NCBI RefSeq assembly: GCF_014490785.1
Contig: NZ_CP051488.1
Location: 4,898,001-4,962,000, forward strand
Origin: Kosakonia sp. SMBL-WEM22
GTDB taxonomy: Bacteria > Pseudomonadota > Gammaproteobacteria > Enterobacterales > Enterobacteriaceae
DNA: 64,000 nt
Direction of reading: 5' to 3'
Shown: positions 1 through 8,761 of the stretch, piece after piece
Position numbering within the stretch: the first letter of the stretch is position 1
Layout: each line of letters opens with the position of its first letter
Position numbers and translations under genes: made by a program
The notes under the pieces: generated by a model
Seen by the model: only the letters and a program-made list of their open reading frames with translations
Databases searched by the model: none
Told to the model about the DNA's origin: nothing

Positions 1-972
1 AAATTCAATATGCTTGCCAGCGTCGGCAGCGGCGCGGGCGGGCTGTTATTGACCGGCCATACGGACACCGTGCCGTTTGACGACGGGCGCTGGACACGCG
101 ATCCCTTCACCCTGACCGAGCACGACAACAAGCTCTACGGCCTCGGCACGGCTGACATGAAGGGCTTCTTCGCCTTTATTCTTGATGCCCTGCGTGACGT
201 CGATGTGACAAGACTGAGCAAGCCGCTCTACATCCTCGCCACCGCCGATGAAGAGACCAGCATGGCGGGTGCGCGCTACTTCTCTGAGAATACGCAGCTG
301 CGCCCGGATTGCGCGATTATCGGTGAGCCAACCTCACTGCAACCAGTACGTGCCCATAAAGGCCATATCTCCAACGCCATTCGCATTCTCGGCCAGTCCG
401 GCCACTCCAGCGATCCGGCGCGCGGCGTCAACGCCATTGAGCTGATGCACGATGCTATCGGCCATATCCTGACCCTGCGCGACAACCTGAAAGAGCGTTA
501 TCACTACGAAGCGTTCACCGTTCCCTATCCGACGCTTAACCTGGGTCATATTCATGGTGGTGATGCGGCAAACCGTATCTGCGCCTGCTGTGAATTACAT
601 ATGGATATTCGCCCGTTGCCGGGGATGACGCTTGACGATCTCAACGGCCTGCTGAATGAAGCGCTGGAGCCGGTCAGTTCCCGCTGGCCGGGGCGCCTGA
701 ATGTCTTTGAACTCCACCCGCCGATCCCCGGTTACGAATGCCCGCCCGATCATCAGCTGGTTGAAGTGGTGGAAAAACTGCTCGGCGTTGAAACGGAGGT
801 GGTGAACTACTGCACCGAAGCGCCGTTTATTCAAACTCTCTGCCCGACGCTGGTACTGGGCCCTGGCTCAATCAACCAGGCGCACCAACCGGATGAATAC
901 CTGGAGACGCGCTTTATTAAGCCAACGCGCGAGCTTATTACCCAGGTTGTGCATCATTTCTGTTGGCATTAA
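1..972 (+). CDS. argE: Acetylornithine deacetylase, 3' part (5' end outside window)
   Basis: Cytoplasmic M20-family metallohydrolase that removes the acetyl group from N-acetylornithine in arginine synthesis. The reading frame is open from base 1 (KFNMLAS), which matches about residue 61 of the 383-residue E. coli protein, so about 60 N-terminal codons are missing. The internal ATG at 10 is not the start. Visible motifs are GHTDTVPFDDGRW (first metal histidine and following aspartate), GTADMKG (bridging aspartate), ATADEETS (catalytic and metal glutamates) and the C-terminal GPGSINQAHQPDEY with the last metal histidine. It precedes ppc on the same strand as in E. coli, and a hairpin terminator separates them. 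Identity is near certain. Confidence 0.97.
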   Translation, partial: KFNMLASVGSGAGGLLLTGHTDTVPFDDGRWTRDPFTLTEHDNKLYGLGTADMKGFFAFILDALRDVDVTRLSKPLYILATADEETSMAGARYFSENTQLRPDCAIIGEPTSLQPVRAHKGHISNAIRILGQSGHSSDPARGVNAIELMHDAIGHILTLRDNLKERYHYEAFTVPYPTLNLGHIHGGDAANRICACCELHMDIRPLPGMTLDDLNGLLNEALEPVSSRWPGRLNVFELHPPIPGYECPPDHQLVEVVEKLLGVETEVVNYCTEAPFIQTLCPTLVLGPGSINQAHQPDEYLETRFIKPTRELITQVVHHFCWH

Positions 973-995
973 GCGCGACAAAACAGATGAATATT

Positions 996-1017
996 CCCCT
1001 CTGCTGAGGGGATTTTT
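996..1017 (+). terminator. Rho-independent terminator after argE
   Basis: A perfect 6-bp stem CCCCTC/GAGGGG with a TGCT loop is followed by ATTTTT, 23 bases after the argE stop. Confidence 0.8.
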
Positions 1018-1124
1018 ATGCGCCAAAATAGTGCATTTCATAAGCGAAACTTATCTGCCGTGAAGGGTGTTAACTTTCATAAATTCCCGTAATTTATTCG
1101 TTTGCTGAACCGATTTCGCCGCAA

Positions 1125-1156
1125 TTGACGTAGTGAGTTTTACGTGGCTTTATAAA
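1125..1156 (+). promoter_or_regulatory. Candidate sigma-70 promoter for ppc
   Basis: TTGACG at 1125-1130 is followed by TTTATA at 1149-1154 (18-base spacer), or by TATAAA at 1151-1156 (20-base spacer). It lies about 70 bases before the ppc start. This is sequence inference only, and the spacing is longer than ideal. Confidence 0.4.
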
Positions 1157-1225
1157 GGACGGTGTCTTATATCTGCTCAACGGCGGGTATAACAAAACAA
1201 AATGAGATGGGGTGTCTGGGGTAAC

Positions 1226-3877
1226 ATGAACGAACAATATTCCGCGTTGCGTAGTAATGTCAGTATGCTCGGCAAACTGCTGGGAGATACCATCAAGGAT
1301 GCACTGGGCGAGAACATTCTCGACCGCGTCGAAACAATCCGTAAGCTGTCCAAATCTTCTCGCGCCGGCAACGAAACCGACCGCCAGGCACTGCTCACCA
1401 CCTTGCAGAATCTCTCTAATGATGAGCTGCTGCCGGTGGCTCGCGCATTCAGCCAGTTTCTGAATCTGGCGAACACCGCCGAGCAGTACCACAGCATTTC
1501 AGCGAAAGGCGAAGCGGCCAGTAACCCGGAAGTAATTGCCCGCACCATCAGAAAGCTGAAAGACCAACCTCATCTCAATGAATCCACCATTATCAATGCG
1601 ATTGAATCTCTGTCGCTGGAGCTGGTACTGACCGCCCATCCGACGGAGATTACACGCCGGACCTTGATCCACAAGATGGTGGAAGTGAACGCCTGTTTAA
1701 AACAGCTCGATAATAGCGATATCGCTGATTACGAGCGTCACCGGTTGATGCGCCGTCTGCGCCAGCTGATCGCCCAGTCCTGGCACACCGATGAGATCCG
1801 CCGCAATCGCCCAAGCCCGGTCGATGAAGCGAAGTGGGGCTTCGCAGTGGTGGAAAACAGCCTGTGGGAAGGGGTGCCGAGCTACCTGCGCGAGCTGAAC
1901 GAACAGTTGGAGGAGAACCTCAATTATAAGCTGCCGGTCGATTTTGTTCCGGTGCGTTTTACCTCGTGGATGGGCGGCGACCGTGACGGCAACCCGAATG
2001 TTACCGCCGATATCACCCGCCACGTTCTGCTACTTAGCCGCTGGAAAGCGACCGATCTCTTCCTGAAAGATATCCAGCTGCTGATTTCCGAGCTATCGAT
2101 GGTCGAGTGTACCGAGGAGCTGCGCGAGCTGGCCGGTGCCGAAGGTGCCCGCGAACCCTATCGCTACCTAATGAAAAAGCTGCGCAGCGATCTGATCGCC
2201 ACGCAGAGCTGGCTGGAAGCGCGCCTGAAAGGGCAGAAGCTGCCGAAGCCGGCCGGGCTGCTGACGCAAAATGAGCAGCTGTGGGAGCCGCTCTACGCCT
2301 GTTATAAATCCCTGCAGGCCTGCGGCATGGGCATTATCGCCAACGGTGAACTGCTTGATACTCTGCGCCGCGTGAAGAGTTTCGGCGTGCCGCTGGTGCG
2401 TATCGATATTCGCCAGGAGAGCACCCGCCACACCGAAGCGCTGGGCGAGCTGACCCGTTACCTTGGTATTGGCGATTACGAAAGCTGGTCGGAAGCCGAT
2501 AAACAGGCCTTCCTGATCCGCGAGCTTAACTCCAAACGTCCGCTGCTGCCGCGCCAGTGGGAGCCGAGCGAAGAGACCCGCGAAGTGCTCGACACCTGCC
2601 GGGTGATTGCCGAAGCGCCGCGCGGATCGATTGCCGCGTATGTGATCTCAATGGCGAAAACGCCCTCCGACGTGCTGGCTGTGCATCTGCTGTTGAAAGA
2701 GGCCGGTATCGGCTTCGCGCTGCCGGTTGCCCCGCTGTTTGAAACCCTCGACGACCTGAACAACGCCAATGACGTGATGAGCCAGCTGCTCAATATCGAC
2801 TGGTATCGCGGCTTTATTCAGGGCAAACAGATGGTGATGATTGGCTACTCCGACTCCGCGAAAGATGCGGGCGTGATGGCCGCAAGCTGGGCGCAGTACC
2901 AGGCGCAGGACGCGCTGATCAAAACCTGCGAGAAAGCGGGCATTGAGCTGACGCTGTTCCACGGTCGCGGTGGCTCTATCGGCCGCGGTGGCGCACCGGC
3001 CCACGCAGCGCTGCTCTCACAACCGCCTGGCAGCCTGAAAGGGGGCCTGCGCGTCACCGAGCAGGGCGAGATGATCCGCTTTAAATATGGCCTGCCGGAA
3101 GTGACCATCAGCAGCCTCTCGCTGTACACCAGCGCGATTATGGAAGCCAACCTCCTGCCGCCGCCGGAGCCAAAAACCGAATGGCGTCACATTATGGATG
3201 AGCTGTCGGCCATCTCCTGCGAGATGTACCGCGGCTATGTGCGCGAAAACAAAGACTTTGTGCCCTACTTCCGCTCGGCGACGCCGGAGCAAGAGCTGGG
3301 CAAGCTGCCGCTGGGTTCGCGTCCGGCAAAACGTCGCCCGACCGGCGGCGTCGAGTCGCTGCGCGCCATTCCGTGGATCTTCGCCTGGACGCAGAACCGC
3401 CTGATGCTGCCAGCCTGGCTCGGCGCGGGCGCGGCGCTGCAAAAAGTGGTGGAAGATGGCAAACAGAGCGAGCTGGAAGCGATGTGCCGCGACTGGCCAT
3501 TCTTCTCCACGCGTCTTGGCATGCTGGAGATGGTCTTCTCGAAAGCGGATCTGTGGCTGGCGGAGTATTACGATCAGCGGCTGGTGAAACAGGAGCTGTG
3601 GCCATTGGGCAAAGAGCTGCGTAAGCTGCTGGCGGCCGATATTAAGGTAGTGCTGGATATCGCCAACGACTCCCATCTGATGGCCGATCTGCCATGGATT
3701 GCTGAATCTATCCAGTTACGCAATATCTACACTGACCCACTCAACGTGCTGCAGGCCGAGCTGCTGCAACGCTCGCGTCTGGCAGAAGAGCAGCAACAAG
3801 AGCCTGATAGCCGTGTCGAGCAGGCGCTGATGGTCACTATCGCTGGCGTCGCTGCCGGGATGCGTAACACCGGCTAA
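1226..3877 (+). CDS. ppc: Phosphoenolpyruvate carboxylase
   Basis: Anaplerotic enzyme that carboxylates phosphoenolpyruvate to oxaloacetate; a cytoplasmic homotetramer under allosteric control. The 883 residues equal the E. coli length. The start is placed at ATG 1226 (MNEQYSALRS), which is preceded by GGGGT and matches the E. coli N-terminus. An in-frame ATG at 1202 would add eight unsupported residues. Key motifs are LTAHPTEITRR with catalytic His138, the glycine-rich loop GGDRDGNPNVT, the HGRGGSIGRGG active-site loop, RFKYGLPE, FRSATPEQELG and the C-terminal MRNTG. It is flanked by terminators and so is probably a single-gene transcript. Several long antisense frames over it are compositional shadows. 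Confidence 0.99.
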   Translation: MNEQYSALRSNVSMLGKLLGDTIKDALGENILDRVETIRKLSKSSRAGNETDRQALLTTLQNLSNDELLPVARAFSQFLNLANTAEQYHSISAKGEAASNPEVIARTIRKLKDQPHLNESTIINAIESLSLELVLTAHPTEITRRTLIHKMVEVNACLKQLDNSDIADYERHRLMRRLRQLIAQSWHTDEIRRNRPSPVDEAKWGFAVVENSLWEGVPSYLRELNEQLEENLNYKLPVDFVPVRFTSWMGGDRDGNPNVTADITRHVLLLSRWKATDLFLKDIQLLISELSMVECTEELRELAGAEGAREPYRYLMKKLRSDLIATQSWLEARLKGQKLPKPAGLLTQNEQLWEPLYACYKSLQACGMGIIANGELLDTLRRVKSFGVPLVRIDIRQESTRHTEALGELTRYLGIGDYESWSEADKQAFLIRELNSKRPLLPRQWEPSEETREVLDTCRVIAEAPRGSIAAYVISMAKTPSDVLAVHLLLKEAGIGFALPVAPLFETLDDLNNANDVMSQLLNIDWYRGFIQGKQMVMIGYSDSAKDAGVMAASWAQYQAQDALIKTCEKAGIELTLFHGRGGSIGRGGAPAHAALLSQPPGSLKGGLRVTEQGEMIRFKYGLPEVTISSLSLYTSAIMEANLLPPPEPKTEWRHIMDELSAISCEMYRGYVRENKDFVPYFRSATPEQELGKLPLGSRPAKRRPTGGVESLRAIPWIFAWTQNRLMLPAWLGAGAALQKVVEDGKQSELEAMCRDWPFFSTRLGMLEMVFSKADLWLAEYYDQRLVKQELWPLGKELRKLLAADIKVVLDIANDSHLMADLPWIAESIQLRNIYTDPLNVLQAELLQRSRLAEEQQQEPDSRVEQALMVTIAGVAAGMRNTG

Positions 3878-3906
3878 TTCTGTCGCCCCGCTTTTGTTAA
3901 CCGATT

Positions 3907-3946
3907 GCAGCATTTTTATCTTTTGGGTAAAAATGCTGCAAATTTT
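3907..3946 (+). terminator. Terminator after ppc
   Basis: An 11-bp perfect stem, GCAGCATTTTT (3907-3917) with AAAAATGCTGC (3929-3939), is followed by AAATTTT. The stem could also work on the minus strand. Confidence 0.7.
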
Positions 3947-4103
3947 GGTTGTCATCTATCCTTCACATTCCTTATATTCCTCGCGAAATTCTCACATCCT
4001 GGTGAGTCTTCACCAAAATAAACCCGCCTGAATAGTGACATTCAGGTTTGCTTAAGCTTTAGCCGCTATGTTTTAGCGCTATTTATTCGCACAGGCACTT
4101 CGT

Positions 4104-5837
4104 ATGCGCTCCACACAAACTCATACTAAACAATCGTTTAGTATGAAAGCCCTTGGATGGGCTCTGCTCTATTTTTGGTACTTCTCCACGGTTCTGCAGG
4201 TCGCTATCCTGGTTAGCGGATATAGCGGCACAAATGGTTTTCGCGACTCCATTCTCTTCAGCTCCCTGTGGCTAATCCCGGTCTTCCTCTTCCCACGCTA
4301 TACGCGCGCCATCGCGGCGGCCATTGGCGTGGTGCTGTGGGCCACCTCGCTGTCGATGCTCTCTTATTACGTCATCTATGGGCAGGAGTTCTCGCAGAGC
4401 GTGTTGTTTGTGATGTTTGAAACCAACACCCATGAAGCGAGCGAATTTTTAGGTCAATACTTCAGCCTGAAACTGGTGCTGATTGCGCTGGCCTACACCG
4501 CAGGCGCCATCATCCTGTGGACTCGTCTGCGTCCGGTTTACATTCCTAACCCGTGGCGCTGGGTCGTCTCGTTCGCCCTGCTGTATGGGCTGATCCTTAA
4601 CCCGATTGCGATAAACATGCTGAAATATAAGCAGAATCTCGCTAAGGCCGCCTCAGGATTAGCCTCCAAGCTGGAACCCGCAGCGCCGTGGCAGCTAGTA
4701 ATGGGTTATGTGCAGTACCGTAATCAGTTGAATAGTCTTAATAGCTTGCTCGACAGCAACCATGCTCTCCCACCGCTGGCAAATCTGAAAGATGAGTCGG
4801 GCGACGCGCCGCGCACCCTGGTGCTGGTGATTGGTGAATCGACGCAGCGTGGCCGCATGAGTCTGTATGGCTACCCGCGCGAAACCACGCCGGAACTGGA
4901 TGCGCTGCATAAGAGCGATCCGCGGATGAGTCTCTTTACTAACGTCGTGACTTCGCGCCCCTACACTATCGAGATCCTGCAACAGGCGCTGACATTCGCC
5001 GATGAGCAGCATCCCGATCTCTATCTGACGCAGCCCTCGCTGATGAACATGATGAAGCAGGCCGGGTACAAAACCTTCTGGATCACTAACCAGCAGACGA
5101 TGACCGAGCGCAACACCATGCTGACCGTCTTTTCAAAACAGACGGATGTGCAGTTCTATATGAACCAGCAGCGTACGCAGAGCGCCCGCGAATATGACAC
5201 TAACGTGCTGAAGCCGTTTAAAACCGTGCTCGCCGATCCTGCGCCGAAGAAGTTCATCATTGTGCATCTACTCGGTACGCATATTCGTTACGACTTCCGC
5301 TACCCGCAAGGCTGGGGCAAGTTTACCGATAAGCACGACCATCAACCGCCGGGGCTGGATGCCGATCAATCCGAGACCTACAACAACTATGACGATGCTA
5401 ACCGCTTTAACGATCATGTTGTCTCCTCGCTGATTAATGACTACAAAGCGACCGACCCGAACGGCTTCCTGCTCTACTTCTCCGATCATGGCGAAGAGGT
5501 GTACGACACACCGCCGCATAACATTCAGGGGCGTAACGAAGCGGAGCCGACGCGCCATATGTACACTATTCCCTTTATCCTCTGGACTTCGGATAAGTGG
5601 CAAGCGGCGCATCCGCGCGATTTCTCCGCCGATCTCAACCGCAAATACAGCAGCTCGCAGCTGATCCACACCTGGTCTGATTTGGCTGGCCTGCGTTATG
5701 ACGGCTACGACGCTACGCGCTCGGTGGTGAGCCCGCAGTTCGTTGAAGTGACGCGCTGGATCGGTAACCCGTACAAGAAAAACGCGCTACGGGACTACGA
5801 CACACTGCCGTATGGCGATCTCCCCGCCAACCAGTAA
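4104..5837 (+). CDS. eptC: LPS core heptose(I) phosphoethanolamine transferase
   Basis: Inner-membrane enzyme that moves phosphoethanolamine from phosphatidylethanolamine to heptose I of the LPS inner core (EptC/CptA/YijP family). The 577 residues equal the E. coli length. The N-terminal third has about five hydrophobic membrane segments (roughly residues 17-40, 50-62, 67-92, 120-140, 152-172). The periplasmic sulfatase-fold domain follows, with IGEST and its nucleophile Thr247, YPRETTPELD, and the metal-binding FSDHGEEVYDTPPH near the C-terminus. The start at 4104 fits the family N-terminus although its ribosome site is weak. A strong terminator follows directly. In E. coli this gene also lies between ppc and the frw/yijO group. 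Confidence 0.96.
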   Translation: MRSTQTHTKQSFSMKALGWALLYFWYFSTVLQVAILVSGYSGTNGFRDSILFSSLWLIPVFLFPRYTRAIAAAIGVVLWATSLSMLSYYVIYGQEFSQSVLFVMFETNTHEASEFLGQYFSLKLVLIALAYTAGAIILWTRLRPVYIPNPWRWVVSFALLYGLILNPIAINMLKYKQNLAKAASGLASKLEPAAPWQLVMGYVQYRNQLNSLNSLLDSNHALPPLANLKDESGDAPRTLVLVIGESTQRGRMSLYGYPRETTPELDALHKSDPRMSLFTNVVTSRPYTIEILQQALTFADEQHPDLYLTQPSLMNMMKQAGYKTFWITNQQTMTERNTMLTVFSKQTDVQFYMNQQRTQSAREYDTNVLKPFKTVLADPAPKKFIIVHLLGTHIRYDFRYPQGWGKFTDKHDHQPPGLDADQSETYNNYDDANRFNDHVVSSLINDYKATDPNGFLLYFSDHGEEVYDTPPHNIQGRNEAEPTRHMYTIPFILWTSDKWQAAHPRDFSADLNRKYSSSQLIHTWSDLAGLRYDGYDATRSVVSPQFVEVTRWIGNPYKKNALRDYDTLPYGDLPANQ

Positions 5838-5844
5838 GCGTATA

Positions 5845-5874
5845 AAGCCATCCCATCGGGATGGCTTTTTTTTT
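5845..5874 (+). terminator. Terminator after eptC
   Basis: A 10-bp stem AAGCCATCCC/GGGATGGCTT with a three-base ATC loop runs into a stretch of nine T, just after the eptC stop. Confidence 0.92.
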
Positions 5875-5919
5875 AGCCTGGCGCTATGGTGAGCCTGTTT
5901 TTTTCGACGCAGGAATACC

Positions 5920-6765
5920 ATGAGCCACGATATTGCGCCTCTCCTCTCCCGCCTGATCCACAGCCCGGTAACGCTTGGGCAGATCCGCTTTGCGGCGGTG
6001 AACGCAACCGCGCCTGCACTGGCCTGCCAGCTTGATTTCCCGCGGCTGGAGATTGTGCTGGAAGGCGCGCTGACCGATGCGGCGATCGCTGGTGAGGCGG
6101 TGTTAATGATGCAGCATGACGTGCTCTACGTTCCCGCTGGCGGCTGGAACTGCCCGCGTTGGCTGGCCCCGGCGAAGAGCTTAAGCGTGCTGTTTGGCAA
6201 ACAGCAGTTGTGCTTTAGCCTTACGCAGTGGGATGGCACAACGCTCCATACGCTGGCCCGCCAGCACGTAGCCCGGCGCGGCCCGCGCGTCGGCTCCTTC
6301 CTGCTGCAAACGCTGCACGAGATGCAGATGCAGCCAGATGAGCAACATACGGCGCGGCTGATTGTTACCAGCTTGTTGAGCCACTGCCACGACCTGCTTG
6401 GCAGCCAGATCCATACCGCGTCGCGCAGCCAGGCGTTGTTTGAAGCCATTCGCGACTATATCGACGAACATTACGCCATGCCCCTCACTCGCGAGTCGGT
6501 CGCGCAGGTGTTCTATATTTCGCCTAATTACCTCTCTCACCTGTTTCAGAAGACCGGGGCTGTCGGCTTTAGTGAATACCTGAATCACACCCGGCTGGAG
6601 CATGCGAAAACGCTGCTTAAAGGCTATGACCTGAAAATCAAAGAGGTGGCGCACAGCTGCGGGTTTATCGACAGTAACTACTTCTGTCGCCTGTTCCGTA
6701 AAAACACCGAACGCTCTCCCTCGGAGTATCGCCAGCACTACCACAGCCAACTACGCGACAAATAA
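5920..6765 (+). CDS. yijO: AraC-family transcriptional regulator YijO
   Basis: Putative DNA-binding regulator of 281 residues, close to the 283 of E. coli YijO. The N-terminal half looks like a cupin-type sensing domain (LYVPAGGWNCPRW around residues 69-81). The C-terminal hundred residues carry the two helix-turn-helix units of the AraC/XylS family: LTRESVAQVFYISPNYLSHLF and the second, diagnostic KIKEVAHSCGFIDSNYFCRLF followed by SPSEYRQHY. AGGA sits at good distance before ATG 5920. Target genes and ligand are unknown. The neighbouring aldolase fsaB is a possible but unproven target, since in E. coli yijO lies at the other end of the frw-fsaB group, which is missing here. Confidence 0.9.
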   Translation: MSHDIAPLLSRLIHSPVTLGQIRFAAVNATAPALACQLDFPRLEIVLEGALTDAAIAGEAVLMMQHDVLYVPAGGWNCPRWLAPAKSLSVLFGKQQLCFSLTQWDGTTLHTLARQHVARRGPRVGSFLLQTLHEMQMQPDEQHTARLIVTSLLSHCHDLLGSQIHTASRSQALFEAIRDYIDEHYAMPLTRESVAQVFYISPNYLSHLFQKTGAVGFSEYLNHTRLEHAKTLLKGYDLKIKEVAHSCGFIDSNYFCRLFRKNTERSPSEYRQHYHSQLRDK

Positions 6766-6979
6766 TGCCAATACTGGATTTTTGTACGCTTTTGTCTCCG
6801 CGTCTTACCTGCACCTCGCACCAGCAACCGCTTTTCATCGGACCACACTGCATTCTGTGAGCGCTATCACACTTCACCGGCATACGTACATTTGTCCAGT
6901 GTTTGGCAGAATTGTTATATAGCCGCCGCCGTGCCGCAGACCGTATGCTTTCGCCAGACCATATTGATGAGGAAGCAGG

Positions 6980-7642
6980 ATGGAGCTCTATCTGGATACG
7001 GCCGATATCGCGGAGGTGGAGCGCCTTGCGCGCATCTATCCGCTGGCAGGCGTTACTACTAACCCGAGCATTATCGCCGCCGGTAAAACCCCGATCTGGG
7101 AGGTATTGCCGCGCTTGCACCAGGCGATTGGCGCGAACGGGACACTCTTCGCCCAGGTGATGAGCCGCGACGCAGAAGACATGGTGAGCGAGGCGAAAAA
7201 GCTTTATCACGCGCTACCGGGGACCGTGGTTAAAATCCCGGTGACGGACGAAGGGCTGGCGGCAATTAAACGGTTGAAAAAAGAGGGAATCGTTACGCTT
7301 GGCACCGCGGTCTATAGCGCGGCGCAGGGTTTACTGGCGGCGCTGGCTGGAGCCAAATATGTCGCGCCTTATGTTAATCGCGTCGATGCGCAGGGCGGCG
7401 ATGGTGTGCGCATGGTGCAGGAGCTACAAACGCTGCTAAACCTCCATGCACCGGAGAGCAAAGTGCTGGCGGCGAGCTTTAAAACGCCGCGCCAGGCGCT
7501 CGACTGTCTGCTCGCCGGGTGCGAGGCGATTACCCTACCGGTTGATGTGGCGAAACAGATGCTCAATACGCCCGCCGTTGAATCCGCCGTCGAGAAGTTC
7601 GAGCAAGACTGGCAAGGCGCTTTTGGCAGCCTGAGCCTGTAA
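6980..7642 (+). CDS. fsaB: Fructose-6-phosphate aldolase 2
   Basis: Class I aldolase of the small transaldolase family, which reversibly cleaves fructose 6-phosphate to dihydroxyacetone and glyceraldehyde 3-phosphate. It has 220 residues. The Schiff-base lysine is Lys85 in VVKIPVT, and Tyr131 in VAPYVNRVDAQGG is the proton-relay residue that separates FSA from true transaldolases. GVTTNPSIIAAGK and ASFKTPRQALDCL are also present. MSRDAEDMV and the KKEGI stretch match FsaB (TalC) better than FsaA. Its E. coli partners ptsA and gldA are absent, so the gene stands alone, convergent with metF with only 11 bases between the stops. GGA before the ATG supports the start. Confidence 0.95.
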   Translation: MELYLDTADIAEVERLARIYPLAGVTTNPSIIAAGKTPIWEVLPRLHQAIGANGTLFAQVMSRDAEDMVSEAKKLYHALPGTVVKIPVTDEGLAAIKRLKKEGIVTLGTAVYSAAQGLLAALAGAKYVAPYVNRVDAQGGDGVRMVQELQTLLNLHAPESKVLAASFKTPRQALDCLLAGCEAITLPVDVAKQMLNTPAVESAVEKFEQDWQGAFGSLSL

Positions 7643-7653
7643 TTTTCCCCATA

Positions 7654-8556
7654 CTAGACGGCGACGTTACACGCCGGACGCACGCCGAGGGTGTGGCAGA
7701 TGGCATAGCTCATTTCGGCGCGATTCAGGGTATAGAAGTGGAAATCTTTTACCCCTTCGCGGCTGAGGATCTTCACCATATCCATCGCGATATTCGCGCC
7801 GACCAGCTTGCGGGTTTCCGCATCATCATCCAGTCCGGCGAACATTTGTGTCATCCACGCCGGGATACGCACGTTAGTCATGTCGGCGAACTTTTTCGCC
7901 TGCTTAAAGTTGGAGACCGGCAGAATGCCGGGAACGATCTCGACATCGATACCGGTTGAGGCGCAGCGGTCGCGAAAGCGCAGGTAGCTCTCAACATCGA
8001 AGAAAAACTGTGTGATGGCGCGGCTGGCGCCTGCTTCAACTTTACGCTTCAGGTTGAGCAAATCGGCCTGCGCGCTTTTCGCTTCCGGATGCACTTCCGG
8101 GTAAGCGGCAACGGAGATATCAAAATCCGCCACCTCTTTTAACAGACTCACCAGATCGGTGGCATACATCTCCGGTTTTCCGCCGCCCGGCGGCAAATCG
8201 CCACGCAGGGCAACGATATGACGAATGCCGTTGTTCCAGTAATCCTGCGCAATAGTGCGCAGTTCATCGCGGGTGGCGTCGATGCAGGTCAGATGCGGCA
8301 CCGCTTCCAGCCCGGTGCGATCTTTAATCCCTTTAATAATGCTGTGCGTGCGGTCGCGCTCGCCGGAGTTCGCGCCGTAGGTGACCGAAACGAATTTCGG
8401 CTTCAGGCTGCTTAAGCGATCGATGGAGCTCCATAAGGTCTGTTCCATTTCACTGGTGCGCGGCGGGAAAAACTCAAAAGAGACGTTAATCTGGCCGTGA
8501 ACTTCCGCCAGGCTCTGATTCAGGGCTTCCCGCTGATTGGCGTGAAAAAAGCTCAT
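7654..8556 (-). CDS. metF: 5,10-methylenetetrahydrofolate reductase
   Basis: FAD enzyme that reduces 5,10-methylene-THF to 5-methyl-THF, the methyl donor for methionine synthase. It has 300 residues, four more than E. coli, because the C-terminus runs on as ACNVAV after GVRP. Visible motifs are NVSFEFFPPR with the catalytic Glu28 region, SVTYGANSG, LRGDLPPG (folate and FAD contacts), AAYPEVHPEA and ITQFFFD. GAGGTAAGGT precedes the ATG. It lies downstream of metL on the same strand but has its own met-box operator about 40 bases upstream, so it is probably transcribed separately and repressed by MetJ with S-adenosylmethionine. katG, yijE and yijF, which follow metF in E. coli, are not here. 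Confidence 0.98.
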   Translation of the reverse strand: MSFFHANQREALNQSLAEVHGQINVSFEFFPPRTSEMEQTLWSSIDRLSSLKPKFVSVTYGANSGERDRTHSIIKGIKDRTGLEAVPHLTCIDATRDELRTIAQDYWNNGIRHIVALRGDLPPGGGKPEMYATDLVSLLKEVADFDISVAAYPEVHPEAKSAQADLLNLKRKVEAGASRAITQFFFDVESYLRFRDRCASTGIDVEIVPGILPVSNFKQAKKFADMTNVRIPAWMTQMFAGLDDDAETRKLVGANIAMDMVKILSREGVKDFHFYTLNRAEMSYAICHTLGVRPACNVAV

Positions 8557-8596
8557 ACCTTACCTCATCAATCACAAGTCGTTATTCAGGGTGAGC

Positions 8597-8628
8597 GAAC
8601 TTCTATACGTTTAGACGTCCAGATGTAA
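8597..8628 (-). promoter_or_regulatory. MetJ operator (met boxes) of metF
   Basis: Consecutive 8-base units GAACTTCT, ATACGTTT, AGACGTCC and AGATGTAA resemble the MetJ consensus AGACGTCT; the third unit matches 7 of 8. Tandem 8-mers are how MetJ dimers bind in E. coli, and the position is upstream of metF. Confidence 0.8.
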
Positions 8629-8724
8629 AAATGACGGAAATCGTACAAAGCGTCAACAGAAATATCTCGATTGTGTGTGAGGAGTTTTCAGCGAAGATGA
8701 AAAAGATTCATGAGGCGGGGAAAG

Positions 8725-8749
8725 CTCCCCTCCCGGTGCGGGAGAGGAG
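8725..8749. repeat. CTCTCCCG/CGGGAGAG-type palindrome between metL and metF
   Basis: The stem CTCCCCTCCCG, a GTG loop and CGGGAGAGGAG form an 11-bp inverted repeat with one mismatch, 13 bases beyond the metL stop. It belongs to the same short palindrome family as 24841-24868 and 28809-28832. It has no T-run, so it is more likely an mRNA-stabilising or processing hairpin than a full terminator. Confidence 0.6.
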
Positions 8750-8761
8750 TTGAAGCGAAGG